Source of the DNA: Ectocarpus siliculosus | Taxonomy: Eukaryota; Sar; Phaeophyceae; Ectocarpales; Ectocarpaceae | Direction of reading: 5' to 3' | Assembly: GCA_000310025.1 (NCBI GenBank) | Contig: FN649756.1 | Coordinates: 70,421-134,420 of the forward strand | DNA: 64,000 nt | Shown: positions 11,932-24,821 of the stretch, piece after piece | Layout: every line of letters starts with the position of its first letter | How positions within the stretch are numbered: position 1 is the first letter of the stretch | The notes under the pieces: generated by a model | What the model was told of the DNA's origin: nothing | The model's input: the letters and a program-made list of their open reading frames with translations, nothing else | The model's database searches: none | Program-made: the position numbers and the translations under genes

Positions 11932-14900
11932 CTCGTTGTCTTGAGAGAGATGACCGAACTGCGGTGGTAAATCGTACGTCTTTCCAGGCATGGCGGCCAT
12001 TACAATCAGGAGCGTCTTCACGCCAACACAGCACGGTAGCAAGTCCGATGCCATCAAGCAAAGCCCCCCCACTTACCGCCTCGACATTCCAGCCCTCCTC
12101 ATACTTGAGCTTCATCGAGTCCACCGACACCCTGCCGCCCAGCACCTCACGCCGGCCGCGGCTCCCCTTCGCGAACCCGAACCAGCCGCTACGTCCACGA
12201 CGGCGGGGGGATCGCTCCCTCACCGGCTCTCTATCAGCCTCGCCGTAGTTGAGCCCCATGGCGGCCAGGTTCTCCTTGGGGATGTCTTTCCCTCGACGCC
12301 CCCAACCCATTCTCTTGCGTGGTTGGGCTGGAGCGGTGGAAAGGGTCAGGAGGATTGTTTAGATTGCATGGGTGCTGCTTCACATTTCAAGCGGCCGTCG
12401 ATTCCAAGCTCCCACTACCACGACCACCGTGCTCAGCACTGCCCAAGGGCCTGTTACCGGCTGCATCACTCCACTCCTGTAGAGCTCGTTCCTTGTGGCG
12501 AAGTCGGCTTCTTCACTTGAGGCCGACAGCCCGCAAAACCAAAACAAATCGAGTACCGACACGCCCATCACAAAGCACGGAGTATTCCACACACCAGATT
12601 CAAAACAGCAGCGCGCCTACTGCTGTACAAGGACACGCCAGCCCATCGTAAAGCAGGTATTCCACACAAACAGCAGGGCGCATACCGCTGCACAACGCTA
12701 ACACCCCCAAGGCTCACCATCGCCAGCCGCCGGCCCGCTGTCCGCACCGTACTCCTTCTGCGCCGCGTAGAACGCCTCTATCTCCCTCGGATCCAACCCA
12801 CCCATCGCCGCCCCAGCCGCAGGGGCAGCCGGGCTCGAATGCGCCGCCCCCGATGACCCCAGCGGAGACGACGAATACCCTTCCGCGGACGGTGGCATCT
12901 GCCCTGGCAACGGGTTTGGCGGCGGGGGCGGCGGTGCAACTTCTTCGGGTATCGAAGACGGGGGTGCAACGCCACCACCACCACCACCACTACCGCTCCC
13001 AGCCGCGTCCCATGCCACCCCCTGACCTTGTCCACCTCCCTCGCCGTCTTGCAACTCCGGGGAGACGGGGGAGGGGACCGGGGGCGGCGGGGGGGGGTAC
13101 GCAGCGGTCGCAAGCGGGGGCGCGGGGGGTGATACTCCACCAGCTTCGCCCGGGCCCTGCTGCTGCTGCTGCTGCGACAGCGGCTGGGCCGAAGAGGCTT
13201 GGGAGTTTGTCTGCCACGAACCTCCCTGGTTCACCTCGCCCGTTCCCTGTACATCCCCCCACTCTCCACCGCCCTGCCCATAACCAGAACCCCTGCCCCC
13301 GCTGTTCCAGCCTCCATCTCCACTGCCTCCCGGGGGGGCTCCGTACGATGAACCTCTCCCTTGAGGGTACCCCCTACCTCCGCGCCCCGGGCCGCGAGCC
13401 CCCGGAGGGTACCGCCCGCCCCCTCCCTGGCTGCGGCCGCCACCTCTGCCCCTGCCGCTACCGCGGCCACCGTTAACTGGGGTCGAGCAACAACACATGC
13501 CGGCAGCATCGATGAATGAGGTCAGGGGGAGAGTGGGGTGGCGCATTCGCCGAAGAGCTTAGCTCCCCAAGGCGAAATAAAGCGACACACAGCGTATACT
13601 GCCAAACTGCAGGGACAACTTTGTGTTACCATATTGAACGACAAGAAGATGGTGCTAAAGCACCCATAGCATCATTCCTTCATATGCACGCACAACACTC
13701 AGTACCCTTTTGACCGACCGATCACCTCGCTTCCGTCGGTTGTCGCTTTTCCGGCCGACGGAAAAGAGCTTCTTGAAGGTGCCCTTGGCCGCGGACACGC
13801 TCTCAGACCAGCGACCTCCCTCCACGGCAGTGACTCTCTCGGACATGAGGGACCCCTAGATGTTTCCGAGAAACAGGGGAACACCATGATTCCATGATTT
13901 GAGTAATTTCGGGACAAGAAGAGGTCAGGTCAGGGAAAGCCCCAAGACGTTACCTTCTAGCGACAACGACACGAAGGCAGGGTTTCACAAGATGGGTAGG
14001 CCTGTTGCTCCTTCCGTTGTCGTGCATGTTGCACACCCAAGGACAAGGTCAAGTCTGAGCACGAAGGGTCCCAGAGTTGGCGGTAGGAACAACAAAGAAA
14101 CGACGCTTTCCAGGCATTTCTCAGGTTGGTCTGTAGCATTGAAGTTTTCGGGCATACTGTAGCCCATGCATGCAGGACGTATGTTTTCGGTACTGCTGTC
14201 ACTAATCTCCAATCATCAAACCTGAACAGCACCCTAATTTTTTTCAGATGGTCAGACAGAACGGTGTTTGGAAGTGCTCACCCACTCGTCTCTCGCCCCA
14301 CCACCTGGCCGCGCCGAGCCTCTCCCTCCAGTATGGCGGTAAGGCTGCTGTATTACCAGTAGCAAAGGCGACAGATCGCGCAAGGTGGCGGGACGGCAGA
14401 GAGCCAGCGGCGGCAATGGGGCGACGACCATCAAACTTCAACGTTAAACTTCCAAGCAATCAGAGGAGGACACGTGGGCAGCGCAGCACGTCGTCTTTGA
14501 ACGAGGGTCACAGGCAAGTAACTTCCTGTCGTACGGTGTTGGAGCTCCAGCAACAGCGGTCGCATGCATCAAGCAAAATGCCGACCTCAAACCGAACCTT
14601 CGTGTTTACACACGCGTCCGCACCCCTCGAGCGTGAGATTCGATTGGCCAAACCGAGAAACACACAGCCGCGTCGTGTACCTCTTCCTCGGAGTCATCCC
14701 CCCACAACTGTGATGATGCAGCTGCCCTGTAGTCGTACCCCCCTTCTTCTGAGGTGTCATCGTCTCCCCGCCGACCATCCCCCCCCCCACCCCCACCCCC
14801 GTCCTCGCTTGACGCCCCCCCCGATAGCGCTCCGCCGAAGGCGCCGCCACCAGCCCCGAGCACGCTGGACAACGCCTGCGGGGGTCCTCCCGCCCCCCAC

Positions 14901-15860
14901 TGCACCTGGGAGTCTGGGGATGTCGTGCGTAGAGTTTTACGGAGGTTATCTCATGGTTGGGTTGTTGGCTCGGAGGAGAGAGGGGGGAACGGAGATAGAT
15001 CCTTTGCGAATTAGTGGGACAAACGCGACTGGGTTGATGCAGGCACACAGCTGTCCTGGGATCTATCTCCCCTTTCTGGAGGGTTTTGATCCAGGCATGC
15101 TGCACGCTCCCATACATTAATGATGTCCTCGTCGGGTTGGTTTGTGTTAGACTGTGCCGCTTGCCGCTTGAGGCCGTTCGTTCAGCGTGGTTGACTGCTG
15201 TGGGTTGTGGAGACATGTTTGGCAGCGAAGTAACGTGCGTGCTGTTCTAGGCCAGCAGGAGAGATGTGTGCGTCAGCACATTCCAAGCACTCAGTTGATG
15301 TTCGCTGACACTGGGGTATCTTGAGGTGCACCCAATGCACCTAATGCCCGAGAGAGAAGAGCGAGGGCTTCGCAGCTTCAAAGGAGTCAGTAACACCAGT
15401 ATTGCATGCGGCGGAATCTCAACTCATGCCACAATTTATCAGGACACAGGTAGTAGTAGTTCCCGTTCCTGCGTATCGATGCCATTGGCACGTGTGAACT
15501 GCAACACGTGCACTCCCTCAGATAGAGCTGCCCATCACAGGTGGATGTGTGTCTTACAAGCGGATTTCTACAGCGACAAACGCTCATGATCATGACATGA
15601 CATGAATCCCGCGGTTGTTTTGTTTTCTCTCAAAGTCTGTCTACCCTCTCACCTGCCGACACATACCCGGCTCTAGACCACTCCCCTAGCTGAGAAAGAC
15701 CATACGGCCCCTGAGAAGAACCATCCGGCGCTCGCAGATACCAATTGGACCCTCCCCCTCCTCCTCCTCCCTGTGCTGTAACAGCTCCCGCTCGATCCAG
15801 GGAAGCAAAAGCTGCAAGAGCAACGGCTGCGAGCGACACGTGTAGATATGCGTACTTCAT
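11932..15860 (-). CDS. GYF-domain and RGG/Pro/Gln-rich protein segment, probable 5' part of the ABC gene
   Basis: Exons on the minus strand: 15860-15653, 14913-14681, 14344-14282, 13855-13699 (or to 13706), 13476-12718, 12327-12077, and a 27-nt micro-exon 11958-11932. The start ATG at 15858-15860 opens a hydrophobic leader (MKYAYLHVSLAAVALAAFA) that looks like a signal peptide or signal anchor. A GYF domain follows: WYLRAPDGSSQGPYGL then EWSRAGYVSAG, continued across the first intron by DSQVQW. GYF domains bind proline-rich peptides. Next come an acidic/Gly stretch, a basic Lys/Arg segment, RGG-type repeats, a QQQQQQ run, polyproline stretches, and a tail rich in RSPRRRGRSG. The exon phases (1,0,0,1,1,0,0) fit each other and also fit the exon at 10952, which begins the ABC membrane domain. 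This is the main argument for a single fusion gene. The 3' end of the exon at 13855 is ambiguous. The alternative is a separate RNA-binding or secreted GYF protein whose stop codon I have missed. Confidence 0.6.
12560..12696. repeat. Imperfect tandem duplication of about 70 bp in an intron
   Basis: Two diverged copies (about 12560-12628 and 12633-12696) share the order CACGCCCATC-like, AAAGCA, GTATTCCACACA, AACAGCAG, GCGC, TAC, GCTG and CACAA-like. They lie between the exons at 13476-12718 and 12327-12077. Confidence 0.7.
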
Positions 15861-16686
15861 CTTGATACCTGTAGCCAGTTTAATAAGTCTTCTCTGGCGC
15901 GCTCATCCTTGCACCTCCGGTCCAGAGATTACTTTTCAGGGGCGCAAACTACAGCTGAAGAGTTGTTGAGCAATGTTGGAATCAAGCTACAAGTACAGCA
16001 GCAGTGAGATGGTACAGCAAGCGCAGCGCGCGCGCTGGCCCTTTGGGGGAGCCCGCGGTTGGGAACATACGCTACACTCTTCCATTCTGTATCCCACGAT
16101 GCCCCCGGCCGCAACAAGCATTGTGACCAGAGCTGCCGCAGCGCATCTGTGTTACTAGAGCGCCGTTGTGAGGTGCAGAGACAAGGTGAGCTGGGAAGTG
16201 TGAGTTGGAACCCTATTCGGTCTAGGAGTCGCGAAGCTTCGAGAGCTGCTCTGCATAGAACTAAGAATTGCGAAAAACCACGTAGGCCGCTCTTGACCCC
16301 CCCCCGCCCGCACGGAAGGGGCGCGCCCTCCTACTACAGAGTGTGCCACCGCTTCGCGACGCTTGCGTGCCTCTCACTCACGCTGTCGCCGAGCACTGAA
16401 GTCACCCCGTGTGTGTGCAGAACATAGAGCGCTTTCCTTTAGTATCTGTTGTTGACTGGTTGCGCCAAACCAACGCTCTCAGATCCTGTGACATGATGTT
16501 TTCTCTCGTTGCAGGCCGGCGTCCTTCAACAGGTCACAGCTCACAGGCCCCTTGTGCTGGCATGAAAGCGGGCCATTAACTGATCTTGAACGGCCAAGCG
16601 GTACACGCCCTACACCTGACAGAATGCTTGCAACCGAGGAGCCAATGCTTTCGTGAAAACACCAAAAAAAAATTGTCCAATCCCAC
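15861..16686. promoter_or_regulatory. Divergent intergenic region between the GYF/ABC and mTERF genes
   Basis: About 830 bp separate the minus-strand start at 15860 and the first plus-strand ATG at 16687. It probably carries both promoters and 5' UTRs. I see no convincing TATA box or other motif and no further coding sequence. Confidence 0.35.
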
Positions 16687-18461
16687 ATGATCTTCGGTGC
16701 TCCGCTCGCTACACCCTCTGTGTCTGATGCAAGTCGTCATGAACATCAAAGTCACATGATCGACACAGCAGTATTTAACCCTGCCGTGACTCTTCCCCTA
16801 CTGTTTTCCCCCGCACACACGGTGTTGTCAGTTCCAAAAATCTCTGGGTGCTTCTTGGCGAAGGTTCTGGGTCTCGCTGGCCTCGCACGAATGCCGCATG
16901 AGCGCAAAGGGCTCAAACGCCCGCTGCCCTGCAGGGACACAGCCTCAACGTCGGGCTGCTCGTCGCCATCACCTTGCGCCAGCGTTGCCTCGCGGCCTCG
17001 CGACGATGCCACTGTAGGCGCAGGCACGGAAGAACGGCCTCCACCGCGATGGTATAATCGATGCACACGCCGGCAGCAGCAGCAACAGCAGCAGCAGCAG
17101 CAGCAGCGGTGCCGCGGCCAACACGCGGCCGACAGGGTCTGCGGGTCTTGCCGACGAAAGAACAACACCTCCGCCGCCGCACCCAGCAGCCTTCGCCTCG
17201 CCGGAGTCGTCGGCATCCACGTGCTAGGCTTCATGGCCTGCCCCTGTCAAGGCTTCACACCGCCGAGCCTTAGCGCTGGCGGAACTCCCCCCCTGGCAGC
17301 GGACGGGCAGCAAAGTAGATTGAACACCCCCGACTTCGAAATGCGGTCGGGTGTTGTCGACGGTGACATCAGCGCCCGGGGATTGGTCCCGAGCTTGGGC
17401 GTGGGCGCCGCTGCAGGCCGTAGCCTGAGGGAAGCGAAGGGCCGGCGACGACATAGGGGGGGTAGCAGAAGATACGGGGGTGGGCTCCAGGGGGACGGTG
17501 ATGCTTCCGGGGTTTGCCGCGCGACTCGACTGCCAAGCGCGGAGGAAGGCCCGCCGATCGGCCTGCTGTACGACAGGGGGCTGTTGGAGGCAAGCGCTGC
17601 TGCCCAGGGGGCTGACACCAGCAGCAGCAGCAACAACAACAGCAGATCTCGAGACGGTGTCGACATTGTCAACGGCGGCGGTGACGATAACGGCGGCAAG
17701 GCAGTGGCAGCGGCGAAGGGAAGTGCGATGGGGACGGGCGGGATAGGAGGCGAAGAGGGAGGCGGGTCTGCTGCTCCTGCTGCGTCTGCCCCCCCTGTGG
17801 CTCCCGCGGTGGAGATGGTCCGTGTTGAGTCCACGGCCTTGCAGGCAGAGAGCAGTATCGCCCAAGACGTGACGGACACGCAATGGGGGAATGCCGTCGT
17901 TGGAACGGGAGCGACGTCGGCGGCAGCTGCTGCAGAAGCAGCCGCAGCGGAAGCAGCAGCTGGTGGGTTGTCTAGGGGCGAGGTCGCAGCGCCAGCCCCG
18001 CCTTCCAGGCGCAAGAAGTGGTCGGGAAAAGGGTGGCTGGTTTCGAGGGCAAAGGAAGAAGCGGAGGGAAGGGCGAAATCACAGAACCGAGCGGCGGGGA
18101 CGGACGCGGGGCTATCGTCCATGGCAGTGGACGACGACGAGGGGACTTCGATGATGCCAACCGTGGCTGCGGTGGAAACCGGTCTTGAGGCTGGTCTGAT
18201 TGACACAGACCTCGTCAACGGTAAGGATGGGGAGAGGGCGGAGGTTGATACGGGGAACAATCTTGCCGTAGCTGGGGCGAACCCTAGCGATCGGAGTGAT
18301 GACAGCGACAACGGTAGTAGTAGGGCGGTTGTAGTGGAGCCACCAGCGTCGTCTACTACCTCTGCTGCTACAGCTGCTGCTGCTGCTGCTGCTGCTGCTG
18401 CGACGAGTCTGCCATATGTGGATGGGAGAAGGGAGGGGGAGGGCGCAACGTCACTAGCGAA

Positions 18462-18503
<42 letters not shown>

Positions 18504-21500
18504 GGACGGGGACTTAGTGCCGAGCGGGGGCACCGAGTCGCCGCTTGCCGATGAGGAGGAGGACACGTCAACGGAGTTGGAGGACACTGGAGGAGGCGTT
18601 TGTGCTACGGTGAAAGAGGAGCTGGCCCTCTACCTTCTCGAGGCGGGCGTGACCGACGATCTGGTGGCGATAGCGACCGCGGCGCTGTTTGCCGCCGAGC
18701 CGCGCTGTTCGCTGACGGAGGGGACGTGGAAGCGATGGCGGCAGAACTTGGACGGGTTGAGATCGAAGGGATTTTCAGGTGGGTGAAGCATGCGAGTTCG
18801 CACGGGAATGTCGGTCCACACCAAGAGTAGCAGGGGCTTGCTTGGGTGCAATTGCTTATTTTTGTTTTGTTTTCGCCGCGGAGGACCGGCGGCCTACGTC
18901 CAAGGTTCCCGTTGCTGTTGTTGTTGTGACTCCGCACGAGTAGTTTGTAGCCGAATCGTTTCGTGCTCCGTAAAATTTCCTGGTTCTTGTGTTGGTGTTG
19001 GCTTTGCTGCTGGTGTTGGTTTTGGTATTGATCTTGACGTTGGCGTGATGTGTCTGTTGTAACCGAATTGTCTAACGCCGGTCAACCTTGCTGCTTTTAG
19101 TGTTGGCGTTGCTGCTGCTGCTGCTGCTGCGGCTGGTTTTGATAGTGGCTTGTTGTTTTTTGCGGTAGGGTTAGTCAAACCGGGGTCCTTAGGCACGTCG
19201 TTTCGGTGATGGCGTATGCATACATTCCTTGGTAAGTCGGACAACAGAACTGCTGCATGCCTACATGGCCATGAGTATTTGATGTGGGGTTCATGTTCGT
19301 TCCGCTTCTTGCGCTTAAATCGCGCCATTCCTCCCCCTTGCCTTGTGTGATGGTTTGGTTGGTGCTACGGCATGCGATGATACGTCGCTCTCCAGGGACT
19401 GACGTGTGCAACATGCTGGCGTTGTGCCCGCAGCTGCTGGCGCTGGATTTCGAGGGTCAGGTGAGAATGAGGATGAGAACGCGAATGCCATGGTAGCACA
19501 AGACCTTGGGGCATAAGCAACCCACTCACCGTACCCCTTGCCGTAGTTCAGATTCGCCACGATTTGGTCTCAAAGGCCAATCAATATGCACGATTGCCGT
19601 GTATTGCCGTGTTCCGATCTGGCCGGCTCACCACGGTCCTCTCGAAGCTGTTTAATGCTCGTTTGGTCGGTCTTGAAGCTCACGCCGTTCTTGAATGCTT
19701 GATCTGTTCTTACTAAACAGGTGGTGCCAACGATGGAGCTGCTACGGCAGCTGGGAATGCGGCCAACGGATGTGCGTCGCGTCATCAGGAAGGCACCGGA
19801 GGTGTTGGCTCCACGGCCGGATGGGAGCACGGCTGCGGAAGCTGTAGACGTGAGTACAGGCGCGCGCGCGGGAGGGGGGGGGCGATGAGCAGGGCCGGTT
19901 GGGTTGTGCCGGTGAAATCGTTTGTATAGGTGTTGCCATCAGGTGGGTTGGTGCCCTGAATAGTGTCCGTACGCTTTGGTAGTGTTGGTGTACGGGATCA
20001 TCCGTTTACAGCAGTCCCGGCACTATTGACGGCCCTCGACTGCTGTACCGTACCGTACCGCAGAATCGGACTCGGTTGTGGTACCTCCCAGGACGGGGGC
20101 AGGACGGCGGTGACGGTCGGTTTTTGCACAAGTTGGTTGTAGAGACGGCAGTGAGAGAAAACGCTGTTGGGAATATGTCAAAGAGTTTTCTAAGTCGTGG
20201 TACAGGGCGAGGCAAGTATGACTGGGGTCATTGACTCCGGCGTTTTTGTTGGGAATGTTGTACATGCATAGTGCTGTAATGTTAGTGTTGTCTCTTATCC
20301 TGTGCGATGTACACCTGACCCTAGATACAGTAGGTGTCCATAGGTTGCATTGTATATGTACACGTATTCGTTCGTCTTGACACATGTTGAAGGGTGTGGA
20401 ACGGCACACCGTTGTGCACCTTTGGACAGCAGTACATGCCATCACGGGCCATTGACTCTCTTTTCATCGATCTGGGCTCGAACGTGCGAATGCGGCAGTA
20501 TACAACAACGTTCAAGTCGCAAGGTCCGGAATGCGGCTCAATGATCACTCGTGTGTTTGGTGCATGTGTGTGTTTCGTACTGCCTCTCGTTTGCTGGTTC
20601 CTCGTGCATGAACCAGTGCCAGTTGTAGTGACGTCTGCATCATGTTTAGTTCAGTACCACCAAGTTTTCTTCCATCTCTACTCAACAACTCTCATGTGTT
20701 TTCAACTGTTGCGCTCCCAAGTCTGTTGTTTCGTCTTTGTGCAACATTCGTGTATGTAGCTCATACGTTGGTGCTGTGCAACAAACAAACCTTGGATGTA
20801 AGACTGTAAACAAATGTGTACTTTCTTCTTTTTGGTTCGTTAAGGTTCGCTGGGCTCTTCGAGCCAACAAAGCACATGAGCTGTATGGGCTGTTGAAGCT
20901 TGGGAAACGTCACTGGTGGAAGCTTGCAAGTTGATTCTCACCAACCGAACGCTGTACTTCCATCTTGCATCGCGCCTTGATGACAGGACTACGGTGCTCT
21001 GATGAGCCAGCCCACTCAGGATGCGCGCCTCGTAAAGCCTCTCATTTTTCTGCAACATGTCTCATGTTGCGACAATCCCGCCACATTCCATGATTGGTTG
21101 CAGGTGCTTCGCACGCTAGGGCTCCGAAGGCGGCATTTGAAGATGGAGGCTATGCGATGGCCGCAGCTGCTGGCGGTACCCCCCGGAAGTTTCTTCCAGC
21201 TGGCTGCGTTTCTCGCGTCCGAAGAGGTACCTGTAGCTCGAGCTGCGAACGATTATGGTTCGGGGGCAACCAACGGACCGTTTTGCTCGAAGTGTTTTAG
21301 GCAGTTTTTTGTACATATCGACCGCTTGTTGTAGTTTGCGCCGTTCGATCCATGTCGCGATAACACCTCAAGTCGGCATAATTTTTGGAGGGCTCCCTGT
21401 CTGCACTCAAACTGGTGTAACAGTTGTTGCATTTATGCATGAGAATTCATAAAGTGATAGAGAGAAGCTGGCATCGAAAAACAAGGCGTGAGAGTGAGAG

Positions 21501-24500
21501 TATGACCCACCCCTGTCTTGACTTTGTTTCTTTTCTTTCTATTTTTGCAAGGAATTGTCTCTGTGGTAACTTGCATTCTCTATACTAGCCGTGACCACGG
21601 TTGGCGTCTGTACCGCCGGTCCAAACCAAAAATTGGCAGAGGTATGCTGGGACGAAGAGGCAAGAACACATGGTGTAAGGGTTTTAAAACCGTTACCCGA
21701 ACCATATGACACAAGTGATGACACCATGGCTACCGCCGCCAACAAAGACAACGACAACACTGTACCATGATTCGGAAGATGGCCATGCAATCCTTAACAA
21801 GCCTAAGATTCACGTGCCACCATCGCTATTACCGTACGACCGTCAACACACAACGACACCGACAACACTTCTGTACCATATGCTATGGAAGGTGGACATC
21901 AAAACCCTACCACCGCACTATCGCTACTTCCACCACCAACACCGACATGGACAACTCCTGTACCCTGTTGTTTTCCGGCGTTGCAACGAAAGGTGGGCAT
22001 CAAGTCCACGAACATCGGCTCTCTCATCCGGCAAGCCCCCTGGCTGGTCTTGCAGCCCATCGACGGCCAGATGCTGCCGGTAGTGAGGTTTTTGCGGATA
22101 GCGGGGGTGGTGGACGTGGAGAGGGTGCTCAGGGCCTACCCGAAGGTGCTCTGCGCCAGCATCAGGGGCGAGCTGGCTCCGAGAGTGAGTGAGGGAGTGC
22201 ATTTGACCAATCCATCCATTCTAATCAAGATGTTGGTGTGTTGATGTAACTCTTGTTTTTGGTGTTCGGTCCAAAGAACTGCCGGTTGGCGTGACTGTAT
22301 GTTTTGCTTGTTGTTCGTCATTGGCGACGATATTCCCGCTCGTGGGAAAACAGGCGAATCGACCTTGTTTCTTGTGTACTGTATTCCGAGTCTGGCGTCT
22401 GGCAGCTACACTGCTGTATCTATGTATGAATAGTGTGGAAGAAAGTGTTGGAGGTGTATCCTTTTGTATCCTTGAACAAGTGTGGTATCTCTGGGCTCTA
22501 TTGCTACGTTGTAGCACAAGGACTATAATAGGGCAAGACCACGTAGGACGCGACCCATCTGGGAACCAATCATGCACAAAGGGATGCGCGGTGCAACAGC
22601 AGCAAATGCGACACCATCAACAACTACACCAACAACAAATGTCTTGCCCCCTTTATAGCCCGCCCACGTTCCTTGCGGTGATTGCGTCGCTTGGCTATTT
22701 AGGCAGCTCTTCTTTTCAAACGTATTTTCTATTGAAAAAATTATTTTAACATGGAACTTGTCGTAAATTGTTCTGCTTTTTGTTCCAGGTTCGGTTTTTG
22801 TGGTCAGACGTAGGCGTCTCTGAGGAAGACCTGCCGCGAGTGCTGCAGACCTTCCCCCTGGTCTTCGCCCTACCGCTGTCACGCATGAAAGACGTCATGG
22901 CGTTCCTGTCTGAAGACCTGAGCATCGGCAGAAACGACATCGCCAAGATCATCAGGTGCGCTGGTCCGGATACATGACTGTTCTGCTACTGCTGTTGGGT
23001 TGTTCGTGGTTCAGCAGGTTGACACGGTCGATGCCCACACTAGAACCTTCGGTTTTTTCAACCACAAACTAGGGTCAAGTGGTGCAGCCTTCCCCCTTGC
23101 GTTGACATCACCGCTATCCGTTGCCGTTGCCTACCCTCCGGGCCCACGATACTTTACCACAACACCAGGGCGTTCCCCTCGTTGCTCGGTCTTGAGAGAG
23201 AGAGACACATGGCCGGGGTTGTCCGCTACCTCAAGCGGCTGGGGGTCCAGAACGTCGGGCGTTTCGTCTCGAGGCTACCCCCCGTATTGGGGTACGACGT
23301 CGAAACCAACCTCGCCCCAAAGGTGAGAAGAACCGCGGGATGCCTGCCAGACCCATATCCTGCGTTATTTTGTGGTACGGTCCTCCCCCAAGGTGAGAGA
23401 AACCGCGGGATACCGTGCCCCGTAATTTTTTCCCACGCATTTTTTGTGGTACGATCCGTGTGGCCGTGTTTGTGGATGTGGTACTTCTGTATTTTGTGGT
23501 ACGTAGCGGTTGTTTCTACAATATAATACATGGGACCGTTGCGAAGGTCCTCATAGCTTGTGGTCTTGTGGAACCATTGACTGTCTGGGATGGCATCCAC
23601 GTGTCTATGCCCTTCCTCTACCCTCTTTCTGTTCCTTTTTGATGCAAAACTGCTGTTCCGAGTCTCGATTGATTGATTGGTTGATGAACGCGCGCTCTCG
23701 GTGCGGTTGCAACAAAAATTCCAATGCCACTGCAGCGGTGTTTCGGGTGTTTCTTTTTTATTTTGGCGGCTTTTTTGGTAAGTAAGGGACTAGACATTAT
23801 GTGTTTGCCACCGTCTGACTGGGTTTATCCCGCAGTATGTATCGTGAACGACGCTTTCTGACTAGACTTGCGGCAAATATGGAATTGCGCTTGTTTACCT
23901 CTTTTTTCGTGTTCTTTTTCTGCTTCCCACGAAAGCCGTAGAGCTGCTTGTGTTTCTCATTGTGATACCCTTGTTTTCCCCTTGTTTTGTATCAATCAAC
24001 CGTGTCACCGCCTTCGTCCTGTTTGATGGTACGGTTTTTTACCAGATGGACTACCTGGTGGAGAAGATGGGCCTTAGCGTGTACGACGTGCTGACTTTTC
24101 CAGCGTACTTCTCGTATCCTCTCGACACCGTCATCGAACCGAGAACAGAGTTTCTCGCCATCAGGTGAGCGAGACCCAACAAGAAACAACAAGCCCCCTC
24201 TTTTCTGCATGTGTGGAAACCTGATTGATATACCTGGTACAGCACCTGGTACTTCCGGATTGTTGTTGGATGTTCGCCTCTGCTGTCATTAGTTTGCTGT
24301 CGTTGACTTCGTTGATTGATAGCATGCCTGCACTTTCTCCGGTGATTGTCACCGCCCAAGTATCCCCGTTGTGCGCCCGTAACATGTGGAACACACGCAC
24401 CGGTCGTCTATGGTGTCATGTCTTGATTAGAGGGTGGACCATGCAGAAGCACGCACACTCGCCGAGAATGACGTTTGTTGTTGTGATGTCCTCGTCTGCC

Positions 24501-24821
24501 TCACGCCCGTTTCTTGTGCCTTGTGTAGCATCCTCCGACTTGCAACTTCATGTTCCCTCTCCTATTTGTGTTTAGCCTCTTTGCCCATACTTATCGTGCA
24601 CTTCATCATGGTGCCCTTTTTCTCACCCTCCGTCTCTCGATCTGAGCCGCTATTCTCCTTTGCTCTCTTTTTATTGTTATTTTTGCAGAGGCCGTCCCAT
24701 CACGCTTGTGGGCCTTAACATCGCTCTGCATCAAGGAGATGCTGACTTCGCTCGCAAGGTGGCCAGAGTGCAGCCACGAGTATACCAAGATTTCAAGAAG
24801 GCCTACATCAACAAGAGGTGA
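16687..24821 (+). CDS. mTERF-family (mitochondrial/plastid transcription termination factor-like) protein, 9 exons
   Basis: Exons: 16687-18778, 19396-19460, 19721-19849, 21104-21226, 21993-22184, 22789-22955, 23169-23322, 24046-24164, 24689-24821 (stop TGA). All phases match, giving 1,057 residues. The C-terminal 360 residues are helical mTERF-type repeats of about 30 residues with the recurrent pattern of a Leu/Val-rich helix followed by P.(L/V)L, for example MLALCPQLLALDFEG, VIRKAPEVLAPRP, LIRQAPWLVLQPI and VLQTFPLVFALPL. mTERF proteins bind organelle DNA or RNA and act in transcription, splicing or ribosome assembly. The first exon encodes about 690 residues of low complexity: a Gln run, several Ala runs and Ser/Asp/Gly-rich parts. 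A hydrophobic segment ending in MACPCQGFTPP (about residue 180) resembles the signal peptide plus Phe of a stramenopile plastid leader. It lies far from the first Met, so the true start may be further downstream or in an upstream exon spliced near 17172. Plastid targeting is inference. Confidence 0.9.
20043..20060. repeat. (TACCG)n run in an mTERF intron
   Basis: Three units next to a CTGCTGTAC motif, the same combination seen in other introns of this window. Confidence 0.85.
23315..23510 (+). repeat. Tandem copies of an exon end plus 5' splice site
   Basis: The end of the mTERF exon at 23322 and its donor (CCCCAAAG then GTGAGA, followed by ACCGCGGGAT and a TTTTGTGGTACG block) is repeated 70 bp downstream as CCCCCAAG then GTGAGAGAAACCGCGGGAT and TTTTTTGTGGTACGATCC. 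A third TATTTTGTGGTACG block follows near 23490. The first donor is used in my model because the reading frame continues cleanly to the next exon. The second could act as a cryptic donor. Confidence 0.8.

Noticed and set aside
12853-13476. Plus-strand open frame of 207 codons
   Set aside because: Antisense shadow of the RGG/proline-rich exon.
17247-18587. Minus-strand open frame of 446 codons opposite the first mTERF exon
   Set aside because: It is an antisense shadow of a GC-rich, Ala/Gln-repeat coding exon. No domain, and the plus strand continues into a homologous protein.
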